Under the pieces are notes generated by a model. That model did no database searches and was not told the DNA's origin. It worked only from the letters and a program-made list of their open reading frames with translations. The position numbers and the translations under genes are program-made. From contig NZ_FORR01000006.1 in NCBI RefSeq assembly GCF_900114055.1, positions 100,188 to 164,187 on the forward strand: DNA of 64,000 nucleotides. Direction: 5' to 3'. The stretch is from Thermoflavimicrobium dichotomicum. GTDB taxonomy: Bacteria > Bacillota > Bacilli > Thermoactinomycetales > Thermoactinomycetaceae. Of the stretch, positions 36,079-45,795 are shown one piece after another. Numbering within the stretch: position 1 is the first letter of the stretch; the number at the start of each line of letters is the position of its first letter.

Positions 36079-36769
36079 TGTTACAGTCAAGTATGGAAGC
36101 TCCATAGCACTTCATTCTGTCAATTTGGAAGTAAATGAAGGAGAGCTGGTTGTACTGCTGGGTGCAAACGGTGCCGGAAAGAGTACTATTTTCCGTACCA
36201 TCAGCGGCCTTTTAAAGCCAGCAGCGGGTGAAGTCAAGTTTATGGGACAATCGATCGGCGGGTGGTCCCCGGACCGGATTGTAAAAGCGGGAATCGTTCA
36301 ATGTCCGGAAGGAAGGAAATTGTTTCCTGAAATGTCTGTCTTAAAAAACCTTACTTTAGGTGCTTACATCCATCGAAAAGACAAAGCGGGCATAACCCGT
36401 TCGTTAGAAAATATTTACGAATTGTTCCCGATTTTGTACGAGAAAAGGGAACAACCGGCAGGTTCATTGAGCGGGGGTCAACAGCAGATGGTTGCGATCG
36501 CACGGGCTCTCATGGCCAAACCGAAACTGCTGTTGCTGGATGAGCCTTCGGTCGGGCTTGCTCCGCTCGTCGTTGAACAGATGTTTAAAACAATCGAGAA
36601 AATCAACCGTGATGGAACCAGTGTTCTATTGGCGGAACAAAATGCATTTGCAGCTTTGCAGATAGCCCAACGTGGTTATGTCATTGAAAACGGACATCTG
36701 GTGCTTGAAGGGGCGCGAGAGATGCTCTGTGACAACGAGCAGGTGAGACGAGCTTACATTGGAGCGTAG
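36062..36769 (+). CDS. ABC transporter ATPase (LivF)
   Basis: Second ATPase (235 aa). Walker [10 protein letters not shown] (about 36-44), [26 protein letters not shown] (LivF hallmark), signature [16 protein letters not shown], Walker [14 protein letters not shown] and H-loop region AEQNAF. The ATG at 36062 has GGGAGGG about 8 nt upstream and overlaps livG by 17 nt; an earlier in-frame start lies deep within livG. Confidence 0.92.
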   Translation: MLKLIDVTVKYGSSIALHSVNLEVNEGELVVLLGANGAGKSTIFRTISGLLKPAAGEVKFMGQSIGGWSPDRIVKAGIVQCPEGRKLFPEMSVLKNLTLGAYIHRKDKAGITRSLENIYELFPILYEKREQPAGSLSGGQQQMVAIARALMAKPKLLLLDEPSVGLAPLVVEQMFKTIEKINRDGTSVLLAEQNAFAALQIAQRGYVIENGHLVLEGAREMLCDNEQVRRAYIGA

Positions 36770-36844
36770 TACGAATATGCTGGATGTTCTTATGTTTTTA
36801 CTCCAAAGGAAAAACAAAAGAAGCCAGGCAAAGGAGAGGATTAA

Positions 36845-38032
36845 ATGAAACGAATGTGGAAAACTCTTCTCACTCTAACAACCGCTGTTTCACTTCTTAT
36901 TCTGACAGCATGCGCGAACTCAGAAGGCGGAGGAGCTGGAGAATCGAAAGTTGTCAATATCGGGTGGTCCGGGCCTCAAAGCGGCGGGGCGGCTCTGTAT
37001 GGTAAAAACACGTTAGACGGAATGAACATGGCCATCGATGACATTAATGCCGCAGGAGGAATAAAAGTAGGGAAAGATAACGTTAAGCTGAAGCTCGTCG
37101 CATTGGATGACAAGTACCTTCCAAACGAAACGGCAACAAACGCCCGGCGGTTGAAACAGGAAAATGACGCAACGATTATCTTCACCCCCCATTCAGGCGG
37201 TGTGTTTGCGATGCAGCAGTTTAACGTGCAAGAAAATTTTCTGATTGCTGCCTATACGAGTGAACCGAAAGTCACAGAAGTGAAAAATCCGCTGATGGTG
37301 CGCATTCCTCCAACCTATAATATCTATCCGAAGACGTTCTCAAAAGAAATGATGAAACGGTTTGGCAAGAAAGTGGCATTAATACCGGGAACTCACCAGT
37401 ATGCGAAAGATTGGACGGCTCTTTTCAAGAAAACATGGATTGGACTCGGTGGCAAAATCGTTGCCGAAAACCCGGTCGATTATAACAAAGAAAGCGATTT
37501 TTCATCTGCTGTAACGAAAGCGCTTTCATCGAAACCGGATGTTCTGTTTGTCGGCGGAGCTTCCCAACCCACAGCCCTCATCATTAAAGCTGCCCGCGAA
37601 CAAGGGTTTAAGGGTGGTGTGATTATGATGGATCAGGCTAAATTGGAAGAGGTAGAGCAAGTTTTGAAAGACCCCAAGCTATTGGAAGGAGTAATCGGCG
37701 TTCGGCCAGCTTCAAAGTGGCCGACAGAAGGAACGAAGAAGGTTGTTGAGAGATATAAAAAGAAGTTTGGCGCAGACAAGATCCCGACATCGGAAGTTTT
37801 ATACAATTACATGGCTGTACATCTGTTTGCAAAAGCGATGGAACTGGCTGGAACCACAGATGATCCGGCTGCAATCCGGGCAAAAATAAATGATGCATGC
37901 AAACAATTGTCTGAAGACAAAATTCCCTTGTCAGTCAAAGGATTATCTGAAGACGGGTCATTAATCACCACACCAAAAGCAATGATGATGAAAGATGGAA
38001 AGTATGTTGAAATCCCTCTTTCCTTGAATTAG
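36845..38032 (+). CDS. ABC transporter substrate-binding lipoprotein (Liv type)
   Basis: Extracellular solute-binding protein of 395 aa with a lipoprotein signal (basic KR, hydrophobic stretch, lipobox LTAC with Cys near residue 23). The mature part is a Peripla_BP_6/LivK-type domain: IGWSGPQSGGAALYGKNTLDGMNMAIDDINAAGGI at the start, then GHS-like FTPHSGG and the KEMMKRFGKKVALIPGTHQYAKDW segment. AAAGGAGAGG precedes the ATG. A strong terminator follows, closing the importer operon. Likely ligand is the acid degraded by the adjacent enzymes (inference). Confidence 0.88.
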   Translation: MKRMWKTLLTLTTAVSLLILTACANSEGGGAGESKVVNIGWSGPQSGGAALYGKNTLDGMNMAIDDINAAGGIKVGKDNVKLKLVALDDKYLPNETATNARRLKQENDATIIFTPHSGGVFAMQQFNVQENFLIAAYTSEPKVTEVKNPLMVRIPPTYNIYPKTFSKEMMKRFGKKVALIPGTHQYAKDWTALFKKTWIGLGGKIVAENPVDYNKESDFSSAVTKALSSKPDVLFVGGASQPTALIIKAAREQGFKGGVIMMDQAKLEEVEQVLKDPKLLEGVIGVRPASKWPTEGTKKVVERYKKKFGADKIPTSEVLYNYMAVHLFAKAMELAGTTDDPAAIRAKINDACKQLSEDKIPLSVKGLSEDGSLITTPKAMMMKDGKYVEIPLSLN

Positions 38033-38049
38033 GTTTCATGGTATTTTGG

Positions 38050-38090
38050 AGAACACTTCTTAAAGATCGTTTAAGAAGTGTTCTCTTTTT
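38050..38090 (+). terminator. Intrinsic terminator of the Liv operon
   Basis: 13-bp stem AGAACACTTCTTA / TAAGAAGTGTTCT, then CTTTTTT. Confidence 0.9.
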
Positions 38091-38127
38091 TAATTCCAGA
38101 TTAACAACGCAAAATCGAAAAAAATAT

Positions 38128-38156
38128 TTGAAAGATAAAACAAATAATAATAAAAT
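38128..38156 (+). promoter_or_regulatory. Promoter of the acyl-CoA dehydrogenase gene
   Basis: TTGAAA (38128-38133), 17-bp spacer, TAAAAT (38151-38156), 21 bp upstream of operator 2, the same geometry as at the Liv operon. Confidence 0.6.
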
Positions 38157-38176
38157 AAAAATGAAATATATAACAT

Positions 38177-38190
38177 ACCAACTGGTTAGT
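38177..38190. promoter_or_regulatory. TetR-type operator 2 (acyl-CoA dehydrogenase)
   Basis: ACCAACTGGTTAGT, identical to operator 1, flanked by CAT upstream in both. Confidence 0.7.
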
Positions 38191-38214
38191 TGATATGGAA
38201 GCGGAGGGATCGCA

Positions 38215-39420
38215 TTGAATTTTGATTACAGTGATAAGGTAAAAGAATTACAGAAGCGATTAACTGAATTTATGGAACAAGTCGTTTATCCTAATGAAGC
38301 AACGTATCAACAGCAACTGAATGAAGCTCCCAATCGTTGGACTACTCCTCCTATTATGGAAGAGATGAAGGCTAAGGCAAGGGCTGCCGGGTTATGGAAT
38401 TTATTTTTACCCGATAGTGAATATGGTGCAGGTTTGACCAATCTTGAATATGCTCCGCTTTGCGAAATTATGGGACGTTCTTTTATAGCTCCAGAAGTAT
38501 TCAATTGCAGTGCACCGGATACCGGAAATATGGAAGTGTTAGTCCGTTATGGAACAGAGGAACAAAAAAAGAAGTGGCTGGTTCCATTATTAAATGGAGA
38601 GATCCGTTCCTGCTTTTCGATGACAGAGCCCCATGTAGCTTCATCAGATGCCACCAATATGGAGACCCGGATTGAACGGGACGGAGATGAATATGTAATT
38701 AACGGCAGGAAATGGTGGTCCTCAGGTGCAGGAGACCCACGCTGCAAGATTGCGATTGTAATGGGAAGATCGAACCCGTCGGCGCCCAGACATGAACAAC
38801 ATTCTATGATACTGGTACCGCTCGATACTCCCGGAGTTAAGATTTTGCGTCACTTACCTGTCTTTGGCTATGATCATGCTCCTCACGGTCATGCAGAGAT
38901 TGAATTTGACAATGTGCGAGTGCCTGCTTCCAATATCATCTGGGGGGAAGGAAAAGGTTTTGCCATTGCTCAGGGAAGGCTTGGTCCAGGGCGTATTCAT
39001 CATTGTATGCGCTTGATCGGGGCGGCTGAGCGTGCGCTTGAACTCATGTGTAAGCGAGTCAAGGAACGCGTAACCTTCGGTAAACCTCTGGCAGAACAGG
39101 GTGTGATCCAGGAGTGGATCGCAGATTCCCGAATCGAAATTGAACAGGCGCGTCTATTAACCCTGAAAGCAGCCTATATGATGGATAAAGTGGGGAATAA
39201 GGTAGCCAGAAAAGAAATTGCCATGATTAAAGTCGTGGCTCCAAATATGGCTCTCAGAGTATTGGATCGAGCGATTCAGGCCTTTGGTGCTGCAGGGGTA
39301 AGTGAAGATTTTCCGCTTGCAGCTCAGTGGGCAAATGCAAGGACACTCCGTCTGGCAGATGGCCCGGATGAAGTTCATCGGGCAGCTATCGCGAAGCTGG
39401 AGTTGAAAGCGCATTCGTAA
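38215..39420 (+). CDS. Acyl-CoA dehydrogenase, ACAD10/11-like group (copy 1)
   Basis: FAD-dependent acyl-CoA dehydrogenase (401 aa) starting at a TTG with GGAGGG 6 nt upstream. Typical elements: [47 protein letters not shown] (FAD/substrate binding), [37 protein letters not shown] and [15 protein letters not shown]...[19 protein letters not shown]. The [11 protein letters not shown] and GRIHHCMR signatures are those of bacterial ACADs related to human ACAD10/11. That family removes phosphate from 4-phosphoacyl-CoA. A matching APH-type kinase is two genes downstream. Confidence 0.85.
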   Translation: MNFDYSDKVKELQKRLTEFMEQVVYPNEATYQQQLNEAPNRWTTPPIMEEMKAKARAAGLWNLFLPDSEYGAGLTNLEYAPLCEIMGRSFIAPEVFNCSAPDTGNMEVLVRYGTEEQKKKWLVPLLNGEIRSCFSMTEPHVASSDATNMETRIERDGDEYVINGRKWWSSGAGDPRCKIAIVMGRSNPSAPRHEQHSMILVPLDTPGVKILRHLPVFGYDHAPHGHAEIEFDNVRVPASNIIWGEGKGFAIAQGRLGPGRIHHCMRLIGAAERALELMCKRVKERVTFGKPLAEQGVIQEWIADSRIEIEQARLLTLKAAYMMDKVGNKVARKEIAMIKVVAPNMALRVLDRAIQAFGAAGVSEDFPLAAQWANARTLRLADGPDEVHRAAIAKLELKAHS

Positions 39421-39655
39421 CCCGTAAAAGAATATAGGTGCTTTAAACGCGATGAACAAGGTTTTAAGTAGGGAGCTTAAGATGAATGACAGTGAAAAAC
39501 CACGATTGAAATTTTATCATCAATATGTTTCCGAATAATTACAATTGATAGATAAACACGTGACACAACTGCTTCTTGAGACTGTCCAAAGATACTCATT
39601 TCATTTTTTTCTGATTGAATCAATCGCTAAATTATATTGGGAAAGGGATACGCCT

Positions 39656-40429
39656 ATGCATATCAGAGAATTGTTTGACTTAACAGGTAAAACAGCCATT
39701 GTCACCGGTGGAGGAAGAGGATTGGGAAAACAGATAGCAGAGGCTCTTGCTGAAGCCGGAGCCAATGTAGTGGTTTGTTCCCGCAAACTGGAAGCTTGTC
39801 AGGAAGCGAGTGAAAGATTAAAAGAAAAAGGGGTTCAATCCCTTGCCTTAAAGTGTGATGTAACGAATCCTGAGGATGTCAATTACGTGGTTGAAGAAAC
39901 GTTGAAACAATTTGGCACCATTGACATCTTGTTTAATAACAGCGGTGTAAGTTGGGGAGCTCCGGCTTTGGAGATGCCTCTCCAAAAATGGAATATGGTA
40001 ATGAATGTGAATGTAACGGGAACATTCCTCATGTCACAAGCCGTTGGAAAGACCATGATGAAAAATCAGTCGGGAAAAATTATCAATATTGCTTCCACTG
40101 CCGGCTTGGGGGGACAGGATCCCAGAAAATTGGACGCCATCGGATACTCTACCAGTAAGGGAGCCGTCATCACGTTTACAAAAGATCTTGCCATGAAATT
40201 GGCACCATACAATATTCATGTCAATGCGATTGCCCCAGGTTTTTTCCCTACTAAGATGTCAAAGGGAGTTTTGGATCAAGTTGGGAAGCAAATCCTGGAA
40301 CAAACTCCGTTGAGAAGGTTTGGTTCTGATTATGACCTAAAGGGTGCAGCCCTGTTTTTGGCTTCCAGAGCTTCAGACTATGTCACGGGCCATGTATTAG
40401 TGGTTGATGGCGGAGTCCATGCCATGTGA
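39656..40429 (+). CDS. Short-chain dehydrogenase/reductase (copy 1)
   Basis: NAD(P)-dependent SDR (257 aa). TGGGRGLGKQ is the nucleotide-binding motif (about 18-27), LFNNSGVSWG is the NNAG-type motif, and the catalytic Ser-Tyr-Lys are in IASTAGLGG and YSTSKGAVITF; VTGHVLVVDGG ends the fold. The ATG at 39656 has GAAAGGGAT upstream; the in-frame extension into 39545 is unlikely. Likely oxidises a hydroxyacyl intermediate or reduces a ketone group in the adjacent pathway. Confidence 0.88.
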   Translation: MHIRELFDLTGKTAIVTGGGRGLGKQIAEALAEAGANVVVCSRKLEACQEASERLKEKGVQSLALKCDVTNPEDVNYVVEETLKQFGTIDILFNNSGVSWGAPALEMPLQKWNMVMNVNVTGTFLMSQAVGKTMMKNQSGKIINIASTAGLGGQDPRKLDAIGYSTSKGAVITFTKDLAMKLAPYNIHVNAIAPGFFPTKMSKGVLDQVGKQILEQTPLRRFGSDYDLKGAALFLASRASDYVTGHVLVVDGGVHAM

Positions 40430-40476
40430 TTGATAAGAGGTTAAAAAATGAATAATTACCAATATTAAATCAACAT

Positions 40477-40490
40477 ACTGACTGGTTAGT
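40477..40490. promoter_or_regulatory. TetR-type operator 3 (kinase/ACAD genes)
   Basis: ACTGACTGGTTAGT, differing from operators 1 and 2 at two bases; preceded by the same CAT context. A possible -10/-35 pair upstream is weak. Confidence 0.6.
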
Positions 40491-40599
40491 ATTAGGTGAT
40501 ATCAATATACAGATGCATAAGTGACCGGATGGGAAATTTAATTCAAGCGTTTATCGAAAAAACGTGACCCTAATTTCAAACATAAGTAAGGTGGTCTTC

Positions 40600-41697
40600 A
40601 TGACTGATAAAGATCAGAAAGAACAGAAACAAGCCGAACAGGACACCATTTCTGTACGCAAAGGGGAAGAATTGAATCTTCCACGACTGGAGAACTTCTT
40701 GCGGGAAAAGATAGAAGGTTTAGATGATTCGCCTTTGGAAATCCGTCAATTTCCTACAGGAGCTTCCAATTTGACGTATTTATTGCGTATAGGGAACTGG
40801 GAGGCGGTTCTTCGCAGGCCTCCTCTTGGTCCTGTTGCCCCCAAAGCTCATGATATGGGCCGCGAATATAAGATATTAAGCAAGCTCCATCCCGTGTTTC
40901 CACTTGCTCCTAAACCGTATTTGTTTAGTGATAATGAAGAGATAATCGGCAGTCCGTTCTATTTAATGGAAAGACGGTGCGGCATTGTATTGGATAGCGA
41001 ATTTCCGAAACCTTACACTCCAACCCGGGAGATCTGTCATCAAATCTCTCAAGCGATGGTAGACCGGCTGGTGGAGCTTCATAGTATCGATTATGAGGCA
41101 GCAGGCCTGAATGAAATAGGATTTCCGGAAGGATTTATGAAACGTCAGGTAACTGGTTGGATTGCCCGCTATGAACGTGCGAAGACAGATGAAATCGAAG
41201 GAGTGGAAGAACTGAAAAAATGGATGATTGACCATTTGCCCGTTTCCCCTCATCCTACCGTTATCCATTATGACTATAAGCTAAACAATGTCATGTTTGA
41301 CTATAATGACTTAAGTAAAATGGTTGGTATTTTTGACTGGGAAATGGCCACCATCGGAGATCCTCTTGCGGATTTGGGCTGCGCTTTGAGTTATTGGACT
41401 CAGGATGATGATCCGGATGCACTTAAGTATTGGATGGGGAAGCATTCGATAACCCTTTTGCCCGGTTTTATGTCTCGGGAACAATTTATTGAAGCCTATG
41501 CGAAAAAAAGTGGACGGGATGTTTCACAAATCCATTTTTATTTAACATTTGCTTACTTTAAGTTGGCGGTTATTGTTCAACAAATTTATTACCGTTGGAA
41601 AAAAGGACAAACGGAGGATGAACGATTTGCTAATTTTGGGGATCGGGCCCGTAGCTTAATGATTCGTGCCTGGGAATTATCCCAAAGTGCTCGCTAA
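40600..41697 (+). CDS. APH-family phosphotransferase, ACAD10/11 kinase-domain type
   Basis: Kinase of 365 aa with the aminoglycoside-phosphotransferase fold. Brenner motif HYDYKLNN (223-230, HGD changed to HYD but the downstream Asn kept) and the Mg-binding DWE at 246-248 in GIFDWEMATIGDPLADLGC. The opening QFPTGASNLTYLLRIG and VLRRPPLGPVAPKAHDMGREYKIL are diagnostic for the group fused to ACAD in human ACAD10/11 and for LvaA of Pseudomonas, which phosphorylates 4-hydroxyacyl-CoA. It is followed by a second ACAD, so kinase and dehydrogenase are separate polypeptides here. TAAGGTGG precedes the ATG by 6 nt. It is not expected to be an antibiotic resistance enzyme. Confidence 0.82.
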   Translation: MTDKDQKEQKQAEQDTISVRKGEELNLPRLENFLREKIEGLDDSPLEIRQFPTGASNLTYLLRIGNWEAVLRRPPLGPVAPKAHDMGREYKILSKLHPVFPLAPKPYLFSDNEEIIGSPFYLMERRCGIVLDSEFPKPYTPTREICHQISQAMVDRLVELHSIDYEAAGLNEIGFPEGFMKRQVTGWIARYERAKTDEIEGVEELKKWMIDHLPVSPHPTVIHYDYKLNNVMFDYNDLSKMVGIFDWEMATIGDPLADLGCALSYWTQDDDPDALKYWMGKHSITLLPGFMSREQFIEAYAKKSGRDVSQIHFYLTFAYFKLAVIVQQIYYRWKKGQTEDERFANFGDRARSLMIRAWELSQSAR

Positions 41698-41751
41698 TTT
41701 AATCGATTGATTTTAGTATCCGTCTGTTTCACTTGAGAGGAGAGATTATTG

Positions 41752-42918
41752 GTGAATTTCAACTTAACCGATGAACAGAGAATGATTCAAAAAACGGTTA
41801 GACAATTTGTTGAACGTGAATTGATGCCATTGGAACCTGAAGTGCTTCGAAATGAGAGAGAAGGACGGCCGGGAATAACTCGTGAGAAAATCAAGGAACT
41901 TCAGGAGAAGGCAAAGAAGGCCGGATTTTGGGGCATAAATACGCCAGAAGAGTATGGTGGAGCCAATCTGGGAGCATTGATGCAGGCGATCGTTTTAATG
42001 GAAACAGGAAGAACATTCGTGCCATTTCGATTTGGCGGACATGCTGACAATATTTTGTACTATTGCAATGATTGGCAGAAAAAAAAGTATTTGATTCCTA
42101 CCATTAACGGCGAGCGAAAGTCCTGTTTTGCCTTAACAGAGCCCGGTGCTGGTTCCGATCCCTCGAATATTAAGATGACGGCCGAAAAAGACGGAGACCA
42201 CTATATCCTAAACGGTGAAAAAATCTTTATCACCAATGGAAATGAAGCCGATTTTGCCATGGTCTTTGCTGTTACAAACAAGAATGTAAAAGGACACGGC
42301 GGAGTCACTTGTTTTCTGGTCGACAGAGAAATGGGGTGGCGGTCCGAGCCTATCCAAACAATGGGAGAATGGGCACCTGCTTCCTTAATTTTCGAAAATG
42401 TACGAGTACCGGAAGAAAATATTCTTGGTGAGTTGAATGGTGGTTTTCGGTTAGGTTTGGAATGGATTTCCTACGCCCGTTGGGTAGTCGGAGCGATTGC
42501 CGTTGGAGCAGCAGAGCGTCTCCTTCAGATGGCAATTGATTACTCGAAGCAAAGGATTACTTTTGGAAAACCCATTGCGGAGAGACAGGCGATTCAATGG
42601 ATGATTGCGGATTCAGCGGTTGAAATAGAAGCCGCAAAATGGCTCGTATTGAATGCCGCATGGACTCTTGATCAAGGTCGGGACAATCGACATCTTGCTT
42701 CCATAGCGAAGTTATTTGGGGCGAATATGGGAAACCGAGTGGTCGACCGCGTTCTTCAGATCTTTGGAGGGATGGGATATACAAAAGAACTGCCGATTGA
42801 ACGCTGGTACCGTGAAGCTAGGCTGTGGAGGATCTATGATGGAACGGATGAAATTCAGCGTCTTATTATAGCAAGGAATTTGCTTAAAGGACATGTGAAA
42901 GTTGGGGAGCTTTTATAG
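41752..42918 (+). CDS. Acyl-CoA dehydrogenase (copy 2)
   Basis: 388-aa ACAD beginning at a GTG with GAGAGGAGAG about 8 nt upstream. Key stretches: NTPEEYGGANLGALMQAIVLMETGR, CFALTEPGAGSDPSNIKMTAEKDGDHYILNGEKIFITNG, and QIFGGMGYTKELPIERWYREARLWRIYDGTDEIQRLIIARNLL, the standard C-terminal FAD/tetramer signature. It is clearly diverged from copy 1, so each probably handles a different step or acyl chain. The 76-nt gap to the ligase gene contains a 25-codon open frame of unclear meaning. Confidence 0.88.
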   Translation: MNFNLTDEQRMIQKTVRQFVERELMPLEPEVLRNEREGRPGITREKIKELQEKAKKAGFWGINTPEEYGGANLGALMQAIVLMETGRTFVPFRFGGHADNILYYCNDWQKKKYLIPTINGERKSCFALTEPGAGSDPSNIKMTAEKDGDHYILNGEKIFITNGNEADFAMVFAVTNKNVKGHGGVTCFLVDREMGWRSEPIQTMGEWAPASLIFENVRVPEENILGELNGGFRLGLEWISYARWVVGAIAVGAAERLLQMAIDYSKQRITFGKPIAERQAIQWMIADSAVEIEAAKWLVLNAAWTLDQGRDNRHLASIAKLFGANMGNRVVDRVLQIFGGMGYTKELPIERWYREARLWRIYDGTDEIQRLIIARNLLKGHVKVGELL

Positions 42919-42994
42919 CGATGAGAAACCATTCCGCGCATCTGTGGGATCATGAGAAAGTTGAAATTCCGATCCGGGTGGTGATTACGCTGCC

Positions 42995-44671
42995 ATGATG
43001 GACAGACATTATCCATTTTGGCCAAAACGGGTACCAAAAACGTTGACGGTGCCGAAAACAACATTGTTTGATAACCTGAAAGTTTCCGCTCAGCGATATC
43101 CTGATAAAACCGCCATCGTCTACTACGGGCGTTCCATTTCCTATCGGGATTTGCTGAACGAAGTTAATGCGTTGGCTGGATTTTTACAAAGAGAATGGAG
43201 TGTTTCAGCAGGAGACCGGATTCTTCTCGATCTGCAGAATTCCCCTCAATTTGTCATCGCCTTTTATGCCATTCTTAGAGCAAATGCTGTAGTGGTGCCG
43301 ATCAACCCGATGAATCTTACCGAAGAGCTGGCTTTCTATATTGAGGATGCACAGGCCGAAGTAGCGATTGTCGGGCAGGAACTGTATGACCGAATTGCAC
43401 CACTCAAGCAGGGCCAGACCGGGTTAAAACACGTGCTTGTTGCCGCTTATTCCGATTATGTCTCCCCGGATATGGAATACGAATGCCCTGATATGGTGAC
43501 CGCACCCCGTCAACATATTCGGGAAGAAGGAGTGGTTTTGTGGCAGGATGCTCTTCAGCATGGCTCTCAACCCGGGCCGCTTACCGCGGATTCGGACGAT
43601 ATGGCTGTACTGCCCTATACATCCGGGACAACAGGGCGGCCGAAGGGTTGCATTCATACTCATGCAACCGTTCAGGCCAACGCTGTAGGTGCAAGTGTGT
43701 GGGCAAACATGACTGCTGATGCGGTTGTGTTAGGAACATTGCCATTCTTTCATGTTACCGGGATGCAGCACAGTATGAACGCTCCGATTTATGCGGGCAG
43801 TACGATGGTAATCATGAGCCGTTGGGACCGGGACGTCGCAGGGAAACTGATTCAGGAATACGGTTGTACACACTGGACCAATATCAGCACAATGGTGGTT
43901 GACTTTCTCTCAAATCCAAATCTATCAAAGTACAAGCTGGACACATTGAATACGATCAATGGCGGGGGAGCCCCGCTTCCCGAAGCCGTCGGGCAAAAGC
44001 TGTATGAAATGACCGGCCTGTATTATGCGGAAGGATACGGGCTTACCGAAACCATGGCGCAAACGCATTTCAATCCGCCGGACCGGCCGAAGCTTCAATG
44101 TATGGGAATCCCATCTTTTGACGTGGATGCCCGTATTGTTGATCCTGAGACTTTGAAGGAACTGGGCCCCGGAGAAGAAGGGGAAGTGATTGTTAGTGGA
44201 CCCCAGGTTCTGAAAGGATACTGGAATCGTCCGAAAGAAAACCAGGAGAGTTTTGTGACCATTGAAGGCAAATCGTTTTTCCGAACGGGAGACATCGCGA
44301 AATACGATGAGGAAGGATATTTCTTCATGGTGGATCGCATCAAGCGCATGATTAACGCCTCAGGGTACAAGGTATGGCCGACGGAAGTGGAATCCATTTT
44401 ATACAAACACCCGGCAGTACAACAGGCTTGTGTCATCGGTGTGCCAGATCCGAGAAGAGGGGAGACCGTCAAGGCATTTATTATCCTGAACGAGAAGGAT
44501 CAGGGCAAAGTTACCGAACAGGACATCATTGAGTGGTCCAAAGGGAAGATGGCAGCGTATAAATACCCGCGGATTGTCGAGTTCGTAGAGAGTCTCCCTC
44601 TTTCAGGCAGCGGCAAAATCCTCTGGAGAAAGCTGCAAGAAGAGGAGCTGAAAAAACGCCGGGGTCACTGA
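42995..44671 (+). CDS. AMP-dependent acyl-CoA synthetase/ligase
   Basis: Activates a carboxylic acid to its CoA thioester via the acyl-adenylate (558 aa). Motifs: AMP-binding P-loop YTSGTTGRPKGC (about 206-217), GYGLTETMAQTHF (A5), FRTGDIAKYDEEGYFFMVDRIKRMINASGYKVWPTEVE (A7/A8) and the catalytic Lys in LPLSGSGKILWRKL (A10). The gene looks more GC-rich than its neighbours. It would perform the first step on the imported acid. Confidence 0.9.
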   Translation: MMDRHYPFWPKRVPKTLTVPKTTLFDNLKVSAQRYPDKTAIVYYGRSISYRDLLNEVNALAGFLQREWSVSAGDRILLDLQNSPQFVIAFYAILRANAVVVPINPMNLTEELAFYIEDAQAEVAIVGQELYDRIAPLKQGQTGLKHVLVAAYSDYVSPDMEYECPDMVTAPRQHIREEGVVLWQDALQHGSQPGPLTADSDDMAVLPYTSGTTGRPKGCIHTHATVQANAVGASVWANMTADAVVLGTLPFFHVTGMQHSMNAPIYAGSTMVIMSRWDRDVAGKLIQEYGCTHWTNISTMVVDFLSNPNLSKYKLDTLNTINGGGAPLPEAVGQKLYEMTGLYYAEGYGLTETMAQTHFNPPDRPKLQCMGIPSFDVDARIVDPETLKELGPGEEGEVIVSGPQVLKGYWNRPKENQESFVTIEGKSFFRTGDIAKYDEEGYFFMVDRIKRMINASGYKVWPTEVESILYKHPAVQQACVIGVPDPRRGETVKAFIILNEKDQGKVTEQDIIEWSKGKMAAYKYPRIVEFVESLPLSGSGKILWRKLQEEELKKRRGH

Positions 44672-44846
44672 GCGGCAATCTTGCAAAATTACGGATTGCT
44701 CACGGTTGGACAGACGGTAAATGAAGGAGCCTGGCGGTTATTACGATGAAGCGTTCCAGCCAGGCTCTACGGGTGTCTGAGGCTGCATCATCAGAGAACA
44801 ACCGGATATTTTAATAAAAAATCATGTGATGAAATGGGAGATGGAA

Positions 44847-45602
44847 ATGAGGCTAGCGAACAAAGTGGCGATCGTAACCGGGGCTGGAAGTGGGATCGGC
44901 CGTGCAACCGCACAAAAGTTTGCTCAGGAAGGAGCAAAGGTGGTAGTTGCCGATATAAATCCCGAATCTGGAGCGATGACAGCTACAAGCATTAAAGAAC
45001 AGGGAGGAGAAGCTGCTTACATTGCTGTTGATACTTCTTCGTATGAAAGCGTGGAATTGCTTGTCCAACAAACACTGGGACTTTATGGAAAATTGGATAT
45101 CATGTTCAACAATGCGGGTATAACGAACACACGATATAATGTGCTCGACATGCCAGTTGAAGAATACCATCGAACAGTGGCGGTGAATCAGCACGGTGTT
45201 TTCTACGGGATCAAGGCCGCAGCAAACGCGATGAAAGATCACGGTGGCGTGATCATCAATACAGCCTCTATCTATGGATTTATTGCCGATCGTAAACATT
45301 TCCCTTATCACGCCAGTAAAGGGGCCGTGGTCATGATGACAAAATCGGCAGCTCTTGATTTAGCCCGCTTTAACATCAGAGTGGTCGGAATTGCACCCGG
45401 ACTGATCGATACGAACATTGTAAGTGAGTGGAGGAATAATCCGACTCTTTGGAACATCATTGAAAAGGCGCAGATGAGAGGCAAGGCAGGTACACCGGAG
45501 GAAGTCGCTCAGGTGGTAGCCTTTCTGGCCAGCGACGAGGCTTCCTTTTTGAACGGACATGTTTTTTGCGTTGATGACGGAGCGGCTTCATTCAAGCGTT
45601 AA
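44847..45602 (+). CDS. Short-chain dehydrogenase/reductase (copy 2)
   Basis: SDR of 251 aa with TGAGSGIGRATAQ (about 12-24), MFNNAGITN, INTASIYGF (catalytic Ser), YHASKGAVVMM (Tyr/Lys) and the C-terminal FLNGHVFCVDDGAASF. The ATG at 44847 has GGGAG 6 nt upstream; the two ATGs before it leave no room for a ribosome binding site. A stretch right after the stop encodes a remnant of another SDR start, suggesting a lost duplicate. Confidence 0.88.
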   Translation: MRLANKVAIVTGAGSGIGRATAQKFAQEGAKVVVADINPESGAMTATSIKEQGGEAAYIAVDTSSYESVELLVQQTLGLYGKLDIMFNNAGITNTRYNVLDMPVEEYHRTVAVNQHGVFYGIKAAANAMKDHGGVIINTASIYGFIADRKHFPYHASKGAVVMMTKSAALDLARFNIRVVGIAPGLIDTNIVSEWRNNPTLWNIIEKAQMRGKAGTPEEVAQVVAFLASDEASFLNGHVFCVDDGAASFKR

Positions 45603-45658
45603 AATGAAAAATAAACACCGGTTCCAGATGAGGGATAAACATCAGCCGTTATTCTGGG

Positions 45659-45706
45659 GATATTGCTGTTATCACGGGGGATGGAAGCGGGATTGGTAAG
45701 CCTGAT
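45659..45706 (+). pseudogene. Relic of an SDR nucleotide-binding motif
   Basis: In one frame the sequence reads DIAVITGDGSGIGKP, the TGxxxGIG Rossmann motif of an SDR, with no start upstream and no continuation downstream. It lies 57 nt after the intact SDR gene, so it is probably the remains of a duplicated or deleted SDR. Confidence 0.5.
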
Positions 45707-45795
45707 TCCTGCAAAATCAATTTTTATTGCTACTCCAGTTGGCGACAAAACTTCCTGAAGCAACAATGAACACCAGCATATAGGGGATGAAACAT

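Noticed and set aside
39492..39548. Possible 18-codon gene after ACAD 1 (MNDSEKPRLKF...)
   Set aside because: It has a GGGAG upstream but is too short and without a known relative; at most a remnant.
40600..41697. Aminoglycoside resistance gene
   Set aside because: Although APH-fold, the N-terminal signatures and the ACAD neighbours match the acyl-CoA pathway kinase group.
42921..42998. 25-codon frame between ACAD 2 and the ligase
   Set aside because: Spacing to the G-rich site is poor and the peptide is not recognisable; possibly a leader peptide but unsupported.
44672..44846. Possible gene remnant before SDR 2 (MKEPGGYYDEAF...)
   Set aside because: Only about 20 codons and no recognisable motif; a GAGCCTGG/CCAGGCTC hairpin is the only clear feature there.
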